Assembly: GCA_036725345.1 (NCBI GenBank)
Contig: DAIMEJ010000001.1
Location: 62,001 to 126,000, forward strand
Source: JAPLJU01 sp036725345
Lineage (GTDB): Bacteria; Desulfobacterota; Syntrophia; Syntrophales; UBA2192
DNA: 64,000 nucleotides
Direction: 5' to 3'
In this document: positions 9,390 through 18,416 of the stretch, in pieces
How the letters are laid out: the number at the start of each line of letters is the position of its first letter
Position numbering within the stretch: the stretch's first letter is position 1
Program-made: the position numbers and the translations under genes
Notes under the pieces: generated by a model
What the model was told of the DNA's origin: nothing
Database searches by the model: none
Seen by the model: only the letters and a program-made list of their open reading frames with translations

Positions 9390-10533
9390 CATGGTCCTTT
9401 CTGACGAAGCGTTTCCCCGGCAGCTGTTCCACAAGGCCCGTCAACTCCAGGGTCAGGAGCGTTCTCATGACCTCCTGCGCCTTCAGGCCCGTGGCGGCGA
9501 TGATGCCGTCGGGGTCCATGGGTTTTCTTGAAATCAGCCCCAGAATTTTCATCTGGTCTTCATCGAGGGCCGCGACCTTCCCGGTGCGATTTTTGCCGCT
9601 GACCCGCCCGTCAGGTGCCGGCCCTTCCTTCGCCAGCCGTTTTTTCCCGGCTTCATCCACCTGGGGGAGAATCTCTTCCAGGATGTCGTGGATATTCTCG
9701 ATTAGCTTCGCCCCCTGCCGGATCAGCTTGTGCGTGCCCCGGGAACCGGACGCGTCGATGCTTCCGGGAACGGCGAAGACCTCTCTTCCCTGCTCCATGG
9801 CCGTGCGTGCGGTGATGAGTGAACCGCTCCTTTCGCCGGCCTCCACGACGACGACACCCAGGGACATGCCGCTGATGATCCTGTTTCGGGCCGGAAAATT
9901 TGTCGCGTTCGGCGGTGTTTCCAGGGGAAACTCGGACATGACGGCCCCGCGCTCGGCGATCCGCTCGAACAGCTCGCGGTGCTCAGGCGGGTAGATCACG
10001 TCTATTCCCGAGCCGAGGACCGCGATGGTCCGGCCCTTTGCCAGGAGGGCGCCCCGGTGGGCGGCCGCGTCGATCCCGCGCGCAAGCCCGCTCACCACCG
10101 TGATTCCACGAAGCGTGAGTTCGCGGCTCAGGCGCTCCGTTGTGTATTTTCCGTATGTGCTCGCGACCCTGGATCCGACGACGGCAACATTGACATCGTC
10201 CTTCCGCAGCGTGCCCCGGAGGTAAAGCACGGCGGGACAATCGTAGATGTTCAAAAGGTATCTCGGGAAGAGGGCGTCTTCGGCCGTGATGATGGATACG
10301 TTCTTCTTCGCGGCTGTGTCCAATTCCCTGTCGACGCGGCGCCAGTCCCTGAAGGAGAGGATGTTCCTTGCCGCCCGGGCGTTGATGCCCTCGACGCGCT
10401 TCAGATCCTCCGGCGAAGCGCGGAAAGTTGCCGCTGCGTTCCCGAAAGACGAAAGGAGGTTCCTGATGCCGACGTTTCCCACGCCTTCCGTGAATTTCAA
10501 GGCCAGCCTGTATCGAAGATCACTATCCTTCAT
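9382..10533 (-). CDS. dprA: DNA-processing protein A
   Basis: It binds incoming single-stranded DNA and loads RecA during natural transformation; many non-competent bacteria also keep it. The chosen 383-residue form has an N-terminal SAM-like HhH region (GVGNVGIRNLL, RVEGINARAARNIL), the extended Rossmann core (VAVVGSRVASTYG, VVSGLARGIDAAAHRGAL, GSGIDVIYPPEH, NFPARNRIISG) and a C-terminal winged helix (DEDQMKILGLI...GLVEQLPGKRFVR). A GTG at 10569 would add 12 residues; I chose ATG 10533 because family members usually start close to this Leu-Arg-Tyr segment, though neither start has a strong ribosome site. Confidence 0.95.
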   Translation of the reverse strand: MKDSDLRYRLALKFTEGVGNVGIRNLLSSFGNAAATFRASPEDLKRVEGINARAARNILSFRDWRRVDRELDTAAKKNVSIITAEDALFPRYLLNIYDCPAVLYLRGTLRKDDVNVAVVGSRVASTYGKYTTERLSRELTLRGITVVSGLARGIDAAAHRGALLAKGRTIAVLGSGIDVIYPPEHRELFERIAERGAVMSEFPLETPPNATNFPARNRIISGMSLGVVVVEAGERSGSLITARTAMEQGREVFAVPGSIDASGSRGTHKLIRQGAKLIENIHDILEEILPQVDEAGKKRLAKEGPAPDGRVSGKNRTGKVAALDEDQMKILGLISRKPMDPDGIIAATGLKAQEVMRTLLTLELTGLVEQLPGKRFVRKDHDA

Positions 10534-10699
10534 GATGGTCGCGGCCCGCCGGGTGTCCCCTTTTTTCACGGCAGGGACATCGGAAGGGGGGCGAAAAACT
10601 TTATCTGTAAATTAATCGCGAGCCCCGGCTGTTTCAAAGGGGGGACAATATATCGGATCATCACGCGATGTCAAGCCGTTTGGTGAAAAAATGTTTTTC

Positions 10700-10728
10700 T
10701 TGTCTCTTTCGGCGGGATTGGATAAATT
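10700..10728 (+). promoter_or_regulatory. Possible sigma-70 promoter for the lipoprotein gene
   Basis: TTGTCT and TAAATT are separated by 17 bp, with the downstream ATG 22 nt after the -10. It is the only such pair in the 180-bp gap between dprA and the lipoprotein gene, which are divergent. Confidence 0.4.
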
Positions 10729-10750
10729 GTGAAAGACACGGGACGAATCA

Positions 10751-12562
10751 ATGATGCGCAAAGCAAAACGGAATCTTTTCTGCCTGCTCATTCTTTTTTT
10801 TGCGTCGGCCTGCATGCCGGCGATAAGGGATGACCAACCGGTTAAATCGCCGGCGCGCCCACCGGCAGGGGCGGCTGAACGGTCCGGGGAGAAAGTGACA
10901 GCGCGGCCGTCCGGGGAGGCGGCGAAGGCGCCTGAAGCCGGGACCGTTGAGAGGGGATACCCCGGAGGTGAAGAAAAGGCAAAAGAGGCGGTCCGGTCCT
11001 CCTTCAGGGTTACGCCCCGTGGAATCGATTTCGGCAACATCGGACCCGGGGCGGCGAAAGAGAGTGTCGTCAACCTCCAATTTCCGGAAATGGGGACCCT
11101 CGAATGGGCGATGGAGGGCCTTTCCGACTGGGTGACGTCCGGCGCGGAGAGGGTGTTGACGGGCAGGGTCGACAGAAAGGGCGCCGAAGTGAAAGTACGC
11201 CTGAAGTGCCTGAAGGCGGACGGGGACAGTCTTGACGAAGATCGCAGAGCCTATCCGGTGCAGTTGATCTTCGAAAACGAAAGACAGGTCCTCTCCTACG
11301 AGAAAATGCTGACGCCCGGGTATTACGGCGACAGGGTCGTCTTTGTCACCCGCGAGGGCGAAGAAGCCGTTTCCATCATGTTCAGGGTTGTCCCGAGGCT
11401 CATGGGACCGATGTTCGCCATCGACCCCCCGGCCCTCGACCTGGGGACGGTTGAGACCGGGGAGGGCGTGATCAAAAGGATCAAGGTCACCAACAAGGGG
11501 ACGGGGACACTCCGGTGGAACGCGGGCGTAAAGCCCGCCGCCAGGGGCAGGGGGGGCGCCGCCGCGTCGAGGGGCGCCTACGTATCGTTTCTGAGCGGGG
11601 AGGTCCGTCAGAGAGAGACCTACGTGCCGCCCCCGCACCTTAAGGATCGCCTTGAATTGACAGGATCCTGGACCGGGGAAAACGGGTATCCGCTGGCGGA
11701 GGGTTCATCGGAGGCCGCTCTGAAATACCAGTTCACGGGAACGGCCGTTGACGTCATATTTCGCGAGGGGCCGGGAATGGGCGACCTGAAGGCCTCCGTC
11801 GATTCCAGGGGCTTCATGCAGTGGAGCGCGGCGGCGGAGGAGCAGGGCCGGAAGGACATCAAAATCGTCGAAGGGCTCCCGGAGGGACCCCACACCCTCA
11901 CCATTCTCTCGGCGGGGGGCCCCGCGATCATTGAAGGCCTCAGGGTTTACAGCCGGAACACCAGGCCGGGCCCGGCGGGATGGTTGAAGGCCTCGCCGGA
12001 TGTCGGCACGACGACCAGGGAAATCGACTTCGTGACGATCCGCGTCCAGACGGCCGGCATGGTGCCGGGAATATACAGTGACAGTGTCCTTTTCCGCTCG
12101 AGCGAGGACGAAGCCGCCCTGGAAGTGTCGCTGGCCGTATCCCCGGAAAGCACGGCGAAGGTCATACCGGTGTACCGTTACCTGAAAGGTCAGGACCAGT
12201 TTCTGACGGCGAACGCCGCCGCTGAAGGCGCGGGTCTGCTGAAAGGGTATCGCCAGGAAGGCCTTGCCTTCAGGCTTTTCTCGCCGGGAACGCCGGGCAC
12301 GACGGAGTTTTACCGCTGGTTCAACGTCGGCCAGGGGAGCCATTACTACGCCATCGAACGGGACAAAAGACCTCCCCCCGCCGGTTACGTGCGCGAACGC
12401 TCCGTCGGCAATATCGCCACCGTGAAACTTGCGGGGTCCCGTGAGCTTTATCGATGGTACAATCCGAAGACCCGGTCCTGGTATTTCACGACCGACAGCG
12501 GCGGCGATGGTATGACCAAAAAGGGGTTCCGGTTCGACGGCATCGCCGGTTATGTGAAGTGA
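10751..12562 (+). CDS. Large exported lipoprotein with Ig-like and DUF5648-like domains
   Basis: A 603-residue probable outer-envelope lipoprotein. It has a hydrophobic signal with lipobox FASAC, putting the lipidated Cys near residue 21, then a Pro/Ala/Gly-rich linker. Residues about 90-270 hold beta-sandwich segments of the HYDIN/ASPM kind (VTPRGIDFGNIGPGAAKESV, and PPALDLGTVETGEGVIKRIKV). Residues about 300-400 look like a carbohydrate-binding jelly roll (SWTGENGYPLAEG...YQFTGTAVDVIFREG...LPEGPHTLTIL). The C-terminus has the repeated Phe/Tyr-Tyr-Arg-Trp-[FY]-Asn pattern with HYYA and WYFTTDS typical of DUF5648-like domains. Function is unknown; surface or extracellular polymer binding would fit. 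It stands alone with its own likely promoter. Confidence 0.8.
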   Translation: MMRKAKRNLFCLLILFFASACMPAIRDDQPVKSPARPPAGAAERSGEKVTARPSGEAAKAPEAGTVERGYPGGEEKAKEAVRSSFRVTPRGIDFGNIGPGAAKESVVNLQFPEMGTLEWAMEGLSDWVTSGAERVLTGRVDRKGAEVKVRLKCLKADGDSLDEDRRAYPVQLIFENERQVLSYEKMLTPGYYGDRVVFVTREGEEAVSIMFRVVPRLMGPMFAIDPPALDLGTVETGEGVIKRIKVTNKGTGTLRWNAGVKPAARGRGGAAASRGAYVSFLSGEVRQRETYVPPPHLKDRLELTGSWTGENGYPLAEGSSEAALKYQFTGTAVDVIFREGPGMGDLKASVDSRGFMQWSAAAEEQGRKDIKIVEGLPEGPHTLTILSAGGPAIIEGLRVYSRNTRPGPAGWLKASPDVGTTTREIDFVTIRVQTAGMVPGIYSDSVLFRSSEDEAALEVSLAVSPESTAKVIPVYRYLKGQDQFLTANAAAEGAGLLKGYRQEGLAFRLFSPGTPGTTEFYRWFNVGQGSHYYAIERDKRPPPAGYVRERSVGNIATVKLAGSRELYRWYNPKTRSWYFTTDSGGDGMTKKGFRFDGIAGYVK

Positions 12563-12782
12563 AAGTTTCTCTTGAGCGGGGTTTCTTTTACGAATGGACG
12601 GTTTTTTGACCGCCCTGCCGCGGAGGCTGAAACGCGACGGCCGGGCTCGAACAGCTCGCGCTGCTGACGTGAGTTTTGCCGTGAGCCTGCCCAGGGGCTT
12701 CGCGAAGATCGGTTACCGAAAACGCGTCTGATTTCGCTGTCCGGAATCCCGCCCGGGAATTTATTCAAGATGGGATTTCGTC

Positions 12783-12811
12783 TTGACAATGGGGGTCAAA
12801 GAGGTTATTTA
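12783..12811 (+). promoter_or_regulatory. Promoter of the tRNA operon
   Basis: TTGACA (12783-12788), a 17-bp spacer and TATTTA (12806-12811). The first tRNA starts 26 nt downstream, which fits a short leader. Confidence 0.8.
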
Positions 12812-12836
12812 AGCAGGTCTTTTTACGGGCCTATAC

Positions 12837-12913
<77 letters not shown>

Positions 12914-12922
12914 GAACGAGAC

Positions 12923-12999
12923 GGTGGGTGTAGCTCAATGGTTAGAGTGTCGGGTTGTGGCCCCGAAGGCTGAGGGTTCGAGTCCCTTCACTCACCCCA
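12923..12999 (+). tRNA. tRNA-His (anticodon GTG)
   Basis: The acceptor GTGGGTG pairs with CACTCAC. An extra G at 12923 (G-1) faces C73 before the encoded CCA, the histidine-tRNA identity feature. The anticodon loop TTGTGGC contains GTG. Confidence 0.96.
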
Positions 13000-13032
13000 G
13001 ATAATATGGGTTTTTAAACCGGTTAGATATAG

Positions 13033-13109
13033 GCGCCCGTAGCTCAGTTGGATAGAGTGGCAGACTTCGAATCTGTTGGTCGGAGGTTCAAGTCCTCCCG
13101 GGCGCGCCA
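13033..13109 (+). tRNA. tRNA-Arg (anticodon TCG)
   Basis: Acceptor GCGCCCG/CGGGCGC, anticodon stem GCAGA/TCTGT around CTTCGAA, TTCAAGT T-loop, and encoded CCA. It reads CGA-type arginine codons. Confidence 0.96.
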
Positions 13110-13129
13110 GTCAATGAAAAGGGAATATC

Positions 13130-13205
13130 GGGCCGCTAGCTCAGTCGGTAGAGCAGTTGACTCTTAATCAATTGGTCGCAGGTTCGAGTCCTGTGCGGCC
13201 CACCA
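13130..13205 (+). tRNA. tRNA-Lys (anticodon CTT)
   Basis: Acceptor GGGCCGC/GCGGCCC, anticodon stem GTTGA/TCAAT around CTCTTAA, TTCGAGT T-loop, and encoded CCA. It is the last tRNA before the terminator. Confidence 0.97.
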
Positions 13206-13215
13206 GTCAACGCGG

Positions 13216-13249
13216 GGGTTCAGGCGTTTCGCTTGAACCCCTGTTTTTT
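13216..13249 (+). terminator. Rho-independent terminator of the tRNA operon
   Basis: An 8-bp stem GGGGTTCA/TGAACCCC around an 11-nt loop that itself can pair partly, followed by TGTTTTTT. It lies 10 nt after tRNA-Lys. Confidence 0.9.
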
Positions 13250-13434
13250 GGGATGCCTTCCTGTGGAGCCCCCCTCCTGTTCCGTTGAAGAAGACACGAC
13301 CCTAGCTGTCCTGGAGAGCCGCAGAATGAATTTGACGGCATTCCCCGGAGGTGTTATCAAATCAACGGGAACCTGATCCCTGACATTCACTATGAATCAT
13401 TGCTCAAAAAATTATTTCTGGTTTGTCAGGTCTG

Positions 13435-13740
13435 ATGTACGAGAAATTAAAGGCGCTTTTAAAGAAATTTTTCATGGAAGAGCCTTTTCCGGGGGGTACT
13501 CTTTCAAAACGGGAAGAGCGGCTGATCGTCATTCAGATAACGATTGCGGCCGCCCTTTATGCCACGGTGGTGTACTTCATACTCACGAACGAGAAATTCT
13601 GGACCAGCGTCGACCGTCATCTCGAATCGACAGGCCTGGCGGTCTCCGTCATGAGAATGCTGACAGGGATCCTTTTGCTTATCCCCATACCCGGTGCGGC
13701 AATCGCCTACTTCTGTAAAAGAATCAAAGAGAGCGGATAG
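13435..13740 (+). CDS. Small two-helix membrane protein, unknown
   Basis: A 101-residue protein with two hydrophobic segments (about residues 31-49, LIVIQITIAAALYATVVYFI, and about 75-93, MLTGILLLIPIPGAAIAYFC), separated by a charged linker and flanked by basic ends. I do not recognise the family. The ATG at 13435 is preferred over a TTG at 13423. It is followed on the same strand by two small exported proteins, all between the tRNA operon and the MaoC gene; this stretch has the look of accessory DNA. Confidence 0.6.
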   Translation: MYEKLKALLKKFFMEEPFPGGTLSKREERLIVIQITIAAALYATVVYFILTNEKFWTSVDRHLESTGLAVSVMRMLTGILLLIPIPGAAIAYFCKRIKESG

Positions 13741-13881
13741 ACAAAAAGCGTCCGGATGCCCGGGTTCAGGACCCATGGACGACAAAACCTTCGGCGTTAA
13801 AGTGACATAAAAGAAATCCGCCCGCACTGCACCGTTGCTGAACCCACAGACGCGGATTTGGCCAGAAAGGGAAATGATGCC

Positions 13882-14358
13882 ATGAAAAGCAAAACGCTCA
13901 TCCTCGCAGTCGCGGCATGCCTCATGTTGTGGACCGCACCATCCGGCTTGTCTGCCGACAATGGCGCTCACATCAACAAACTGGATGCGTTTGATAAAGA
14001 GATTGGCAGTCTCGTTAAAGATTTAAGGGAAACGGGGAAATTGATATCCGACGAGGAGGAGGAGTGCCATGTCTCCAAAATCTGTGATGAGGCAGGCCTG
14101 GCGGGAGCGTACTTTTCTGACCTGGCTTTGATGCTGACGCTCTATGATTCTATCACCGACAAAAAGAAAAAAGAGTATGCGAAGCAGTTGATAACATTGC
14201 ACGGGAAATTTATTTGCGGCTCGTCGATTGATTTTGCGGCACTCGTCAATCTCAGCGTGTCAAACCTGGGAAATCAGGATGCCGTGGCGTTGGGCAACCG
14301 AATAAGAACGAAAGTTCGTGAGGCGGGCGATTATGTCTGCGCAATGGAGTTGAAATAA
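13882..14358 (+). CDS. Exported hypothetical protein
   Basis: A 158-residue protein with a clear signal peptide (KSKTLILAVAACLMLWTAPSGLSA; predicted cleavage after Ala near residue 24). The mature part is helical and charged, with four cysteines that could form disulfides in the periplasm (ECHVSKIC, FICG, DYVC). No family is recognised. It is followed 14 nt later by another exported protein, so the two may be co-expressed. Confidence 0.6.
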   Translation: MKSKTLILAVAACLMLWTAPSGLSADNGAHINKLDAFDKEIGSLVKDLRETGKLISDEEEECHVSKICDEAGLAGAYFSDLALMLTLYDSITDKKKKEYAKQLITLHGKFICGSSIDFAALVNLSVSNLGNQDAVALGNRIRTKVREAGDYVCAMELK

Positions 14359-14372
14359 GACGGCGGCATCAG

Positions 14373-14855
14373 ATGAGAAAACTCGCTTGCGTCCTTTTCG
14401 TTTTGCTGATCGGTCACGCAGCGGCGACCGCCGCGGAGTTTTCCTTCGAGGGCATTGTTCTGGGCAAGCCGATCAAAGCGCAATATCCGGATGCAAAAGT
14501 TACGACGAAGGATGACGGGTCAGGGGCGGCTGTCGTTGAGGTCCCGGCGGGTAAAAGGATGGGTTTCGACAAATATCTTTTGACCATTCTTGATGGCAAC
14601 GTGCAATGCATTTATGGGGTTTCAACACCGAGATCGGCAGCCGAATACACGCTGCCCGCACTGACAAAAAAGTACGGCAGGCCCGATGTGAAAACTTACC
14701 CCATGCGGAACCCGAAGGGCGCGCAATTCGACGCCTATCGATATGAATGGAAGTTACCCGGCGAGGTGTGGGTAGAACTGGATGTCAGCACGAAAAGCAT
14801 AGACAAGGCACACCTGGCGGTGACCACAAAAAAATGCAGAACGAGAAAGCCCTGA
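14373..14855 (+). CDS. Exported hypothetical protein
   Basis: A 160-residue protein with an N-terminal signal peptide ending near AAATAAEF. The mature part starts FSFEGIVLGKPI and reads as a small beta-rich periplasmic domain; the pattern (fold opening, 'KKYGRPD' in the middle, and a WVELD strand near the end) is common in short secreted proteins of proteobacteria that carry no known activity. It ends just before a terminator. Confidence 0.6.
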   Translation: MRKLACVLFVLLIGHAAATAAEFSFEGIVLGKPIKAQYPDAKVTTKDDGSGAAVVEVPAGKRMGFDKYLLTILDGNVQCIYGVSTPRSAAEYTLPALTKKYGRPDVKTYPMRNPKGAQFDAYRYEWKLPGEVWVELDVSTKSIDKAHLAVTTKKCRTRKP

Positions 14856-14882
14856 AGGTCTCCGGCGGCCCGACGGTTGAAC

Positions 14883-14925
14883 AAAGGGGTTACGGTCTCT
14901 GGACATGCAACCCTTTTTCTTTTTG
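14883..14925 (+). terminator. Probable terminator after the small exported genes
   Basis: AAAGGG-GTT pairs with AAC-CCTTT with one bulged G, around a 17-nt loop, followed by TTCTTTTT. It separates the small exported genes from the acyl-CoA block. Confidence 0.55.
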
Positions 14926-15012
14926 CCGTCGCCGGGTGATGTTTGGGGCCGGATGTGGTAAATGCCCTATCTGCGGACAGGGACTGAAATTCAAAGGGGC
15001 AGGGAGGAAGAG

Positions 15013-15477
15013 ATGGCAAAGGAGTACATGTATCTTGATGATTACGCGATCGGGGAAAAGATGACCTCGCCGGCGAGGACCATCACGGAGACGGATATCG
15101 TGAATTTCGCGGGCCTCACCGGTGACTGGCATCCGCTTCACACGGACGTGGAATACGCGGCCCGGACGCCCTTCAAGGGCCGGATCGCCCACGGCATGCT
15201 GACCCTGAGCATCGGCATGGTTCTGCCGTTCAGGCTCGGGCCCTATTCAAGTTATCTTCCGAAGTCTTTCATCGCCTTTTACGGGATGGAAGAGGTTCGT
15301 TTCACGGCGCCCACCCGGATCGGCGACACGATCCACTGCGAGGTGGAGGTCATCGACATAACCGACAAGGGCAAGGACAGGGGGATTCTCACCATCCGAA
15401 ACCGGATCATGAACCAGAAGGGGGAGACGGTGGTCTCCTTTGTCATGAAGCTCTTCTGCGGGAAGAGACCGGGTTAG
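15013..15477 (+). CDS. MaoC-family (R)-enoyl-CoA hydratase
   Basis: A 154-residue hotdog hydratase of the MaoC/PhaJ type, which adds water to trans-2-enoyl-CoA or removes it. Seen are ITETDIVNFAGLTGDWHPLHTD with the catalytic Asp and His of hydratase motif 2, and GRIAHGMLTLSIGMVL following it. GGGAGGAAGAG sits right before the ATG, which fixes the start. It heads the acyl-CoA block (carboxyltransferase, HMG-CoA-lyase-like enzyme, CoA-transferase), which suggests a role in short-chain or dicarboxylic acyl-CoA breakdown or synthesis. The exact substrate is not shown by sequence. Confidence 0.9.
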   Translation: MAKEYMYLDDYAIGEKMTSPARTITETDIVNFAGLTGDWHPLHTDVEYAARTPFKGRIAHGMLTLSIGMVLPFRLGPYSSYLPKSFIAFYGMEEVRFTAPTRIGDTIHCEVEVIDITDKGKDRGILTIRNRIMNQKGETVVSFVMKLFCGKRPG

Positions 15478-15549
15478 GGTGTTCAAAATTAAAACGAGGT
15501 CGGATGGGATATACAAATCTGTAAACGGAGAGTGAAAGGAGAAGGACCG

Positions 15550-17193
15550 ATGGCTGATGGACCCGAAAAGAAAATGACCCGCCAGCAGAAGAAAGAGATG
15601 GAGCAGGCGGAAAACAAGCAGCACTGGCTGGCCGAGGAAGAGAAGATCTACGAACTCTGGGAGAGGGCCTACAACCCGGGCGGGCAGGTCCAGAACGATC
15701 GCCTGGCCAAGCAGGGCAAGAAGCCCCCGCGCCAGCTCGTCCGGCAGCTGATCGATCCGGGCACGGAATTCTTCGAGTTGAGCCGCGGCGCCGGCTTCGG
15801 GATCGACTACGAGGGGGTGAAAGACGTCCCCTCCGCCGGGCTCGTGACGGGGATCGGCAAGATCCACGGCAACTGGGTGATGATCCTCGCGAACGACAGC
15901 CGCGTGAGCGCCGGGGCCTACTACCCTATCAGCTGCAAGAAGCACCTGAGGGCCCAGGAGATCGCCGAGCGGTGCGGCCTCAACTTCGTCTACATCGCCG
16001 ATTCGGCGGGCGCCTTCCTTCCCATGCAGGACCGGATCTTCCCCGGCCGGAACCAGTTCGGCCATTTCTTCTACAACATGTGCCGGATGTCGGCGAAGGG
16101 TCTCAAGCAGTACACCCTCAGCACGGGCGGGAACACGGCCGGCGGGGCCTACATTGTCTACCTGGCCTGCGAATCCATCATGATCGACGGGATGTCCTAC
16201 TCCTTCCTCGGCGGGCCGCCCATGGTGAAATCCGCCATCGGAGAGACGGTGAGCATGGAGGATCTGGGAGGGGCGAGAGTCCACACGGCTATCTCCGGCG
16301 GGGCCGATCACTTCGTGAAATCGCAGGACGAGGGAATCGAGAAACTGAGGGAGCTTCTGGCCTTCGACCCGAAGCAGACCCTCTGCATCGAACGGCGCAA
16401 GCCCGCCCCTCCGAAGGTCCCGGATGATTACCTCTATCAGGTTCTGCCGAAGGAGACCGCCCGGGGGATCAACGTCCGCGAGGTGCTTACGGCCATTGCC
16501 GACGACAGCTATTTCAGCGAGTACAAGCGTAATTACAACCCCGGCCGGGGAGACAACGTCCTGTGCGGCAAGATCCACCTGAAGGGGATCCCCGTCGGGG
16601 TCATCGCCAGCAACAACAACGGCGTCATCTTCGTGGACTCGGCCCGCAAGGCCATCGAGTGGGTTATCCGCTGCTCCACGATGAAGATCCCCCTTCTCTA
16701 CATCCAGAACTCCCCGGGCTACATGGTGGGGACGGCCGAGGAGTACGCCGGCATCGGCAAGTACGGATCCGGCATGGTCAGGGCGGTGGCCTGTACCGAA
16801 GTCCCGAGGATCCAGTGGATCATCGGGCCGGATCACGGCGCGGCGAATTTCGGCATGAGCGGCAGGACCTTCGACCCGCTCTTCATCTTCGCCACCATGC
16901 GGGCAAGGACATCCGTCATGTCCGGGGAGACGGCGGGCTTCATCCTCACAAGCCTCGAGCGGGTGAACCGCAAGAAGCGGGGAGAGGAGATGGACGAGGA
17001 GGCGGCAAAAAAATTCCAGCAGATGATGATCGACAAGTACAACCGGGAGGCTCACCCCTTCTACATGGAGGCGCGGATTTTCAACGACGGGACGCTGCCG
17101 CTCAAGGACTGCCGCGACGCCCTGGCGCTTGGTTTCGAGGTTTCCCTCCTGCAGCCGATCAGGGAATCCAATTTCGGAAACTTCAAATTCTAA
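15550..17193 (+). CDS. Biotin-dependent acyl-CoA carboxyltransferase (glutaconyl-CoA decarboxylase alpha-like)
   Basis: A 547-residue carboxyltransferase with N- and C-terminal crotonase-fold halves, moving a carboxyl group between an acyl-CoA and biotin. Seen are the oxyanion-hole glycine pairs in YTLSTGGNTAGGAYIVY and SFLGGPP, ADSAGAFLPMQD, and the second half with NNNGVIFVDSARKAIEW and PLLYIQNSPGYMVG. A long charged N-terminus (MTRQQKKEMEQAENKQ...) resembles GcdA. AAAGGAG before 15550 fixes the start. No biotin carrier, biotin carboxylase or sodium-pump beta subunit gene is nearby, so whether it carboxylates or decarboxylates stays open. Confidence 0.9.
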   Translation: MADGPEKKMTRQQKKEMEQAENKQHWLAEEEKIYELWERAYNPGGQVQNDRLAKQGKKPPRQLVRQLIDPGTEFFELSRGAGFGIDYEGVKDVPSAGLVTGIGKIHGNWVMILANDSRVSAGAYYPISCKKHLRAQEIAERCGLNFVYIADSAGAFLPMQDRIFPGRNQFGHFFYNMCRMSAKGLKQYTLSTGGNTAGGAYIVYLACESIMIDGMSYSFLGGPPMVKSAIGETVSMEDLGGARVHTAISGGADHFVKSQDEGIEKLRELLAFDPKQTLCIERRKPAPPKVPDDYLYQVLPKETARGINVREVLTAIADDSYFSEYKRNYNPGRGDNVLCGKIHLKGIPVGVIASNNNGVIFVDSARKAIEWVIRCSTMKIPLLYIQNSPGYMVGTAEEYAGIGKYGSGMVRAVACTEVPRIQWIIGPDHGAANFGMSGRTFDPLFIFATMRARTSVMSGETAGFILTSLERVNRKKRGEEMDEEAAKKFQQMMIDKYNREAHPFYMEARIFNDGTLPLKDCRDALALGFEVSLLQPIRESNFGNFKF

Positions 17194-17240
17194 CGGCGGC
17201 GGATCATGTCAAGAATATTTTAATGGGTGAGGAGGGTGAC

Positions 17241-18416
17241 ATGATGGAGTGTGATTACTGGAAGATCTTTCCGCGAATGCCGAAGAAAGTCATGATCGGC
17301 GACATCACGATCCGTGACGGTTTCCAGCACGAGGAGAAGTTCATTTCCACGGCCGCCAAGATCTTCTACGGCGAAGAAATCATCATGGCCGGCTGCAAGG
17401 AGATTGAGGCCACCAACCTGGGAAGCGCCGCGACGACGCCCCAGTTCAGGGATTCCGATGAAGTCCTCGCCCACTTCCGAAGCGACCTTTTTAAAAAACG
17501 CTGCGCCCAGCGGAACATCAATTACGATGAGCTCGTTTTCAGCGCCGTGACGATCCGCGAAACCGCGGTGGACCGCGCCATTGAGCTGAAGAAAAGGGGA
17601 ATCGGCCCCGACCGCGTCCTCATGATGGTCTCCACGGACCCCGAGCATCATTTCGCGAATTCCGGCACCACCCTGTCCCAGTACTGGCGGGAAGCCGAGC
17701 GGTGCATCAAGAAGTGCCGCGACGCGGGGATCAAGATGTGCGGCGTCGTGAGCACGATATGGGGGAGCCCCATCAGCGGCGCCACGAAGCTCGAGGACGC
17801 CGTGGAGTTCACGAAACGCTGGTTCGCCATCGGCGCCCATGACATCGAGCACGCAGATCACGACGGCTCCGCTTCGGCGGCCGAGGTTTACCGGTACTTC
17901 TCCATGGTCATGGACGCGATGCCGAAACCGGAGGCGCACCTGTGCCACCTCCACGAGACGAAGCGTGTCGCTTCCGCCTCGGTTTTGGCAGCCCTTCATG
18001 CCGGCATCACCCGTTTTGAGGGCACCCTGGGCGGTCTGGGAGGGCAGCCGGCCAATTTCCTCGATGACTGCCCGGTCAGGGGTACCGGCGAGTATTATTA
18101 CAAGGATCACCGTTACGTGGGGCTCATTGCGCTGGAAGACCTCGTCGTCATGATCGACGAACTCGGCATCGAGCACGGCTATGACGTGGATCGCGTCCTG
18201 TGGCTCGGCAACAAGATGGAAAAGACCATCGGCCGCAGGCTGCGCTCGGAGGCCATCTATAACGGAAGGACGGCGAAAGGCGGAAATCCCCATTTTTTAC
18301 GGCCCGGTCTCAAGAAGCTCATCGAAAAGGCGGGAGAAAAGCCGGGACAGAGTGTTCCTTCCGAGTGGCCCGCAAAGGCCGTGTTGCCTGAAAAATGGGG
18401 GCCTGACGCCTGGTAG
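17241..18416 (+). CDS. HMG-CoA lyase-like / pyruvate carboxyltransferase-domain enzyme
   Basis: A 391-residue TIM-barrel protein of the HMGL-like family (PF00682), which holds HMG-CoA lyase, isopropylmalate and homocitrate synthases and oxaloacetate decarboxylase. Seen are the metal- and substrate-binding start MIGDITIRDGFQHEEK, HLHET near residue 234 in the place of the usual HxHD/N metal ligands, and a C-terminal part with GTLGGLGGQPANF. The protein is longer than HMG-CoA lyase (about 300) and carries a distinct C-terminal region. It is in an operon with the carboxyltransferase and 47 nt after it; carbon-carbon bond cleavage of an acyl-CoA is likely but the substrate is unknown. GGAGG before 17241 sets the start. 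Confidence 0.85.
   Translation: MMECDYWKIFPRMPKKVMIGDITIRDGFQHEEKFISTAAKIFYGEEIIMAGCKEIEATNLGSAATTPQFRDSDEVLAHFRSDLFKKRCAQRNINYDELVFSAVTIRETAVDRAIELKKRGIGPDRVLMMVSTDPEHHFANSGTTLSQYWREAERCIKKCRDAGIKMCGVVSTIWGSPISGATKLEDAVEFTKRWFAIGAHDIEHADHDGSASAAEVYRYFSMVMDAMPKPEAHLCHLHETKRVASASVLAALHAGITRFEGTLGGLGGQPANFLDDCPVRGTGEYYYKDHRYVGLIALEDLVVMIDELGIEHGYDVDRVLWLGNKMEKTIGRRLRSEAIYNGRTAKGGNPHFLRPGLKKLIEKAGEKPGQSVPSEWPAKAVLPEKWGPDAW

Noticed and set aside
15247..17055. Long minus-strand open frame (602 codons) opposite the carboxyltransferase
   Set aside because: It is the reverse of a GC-rich gene, and the plus-strand protein has all its catalytic motifs.
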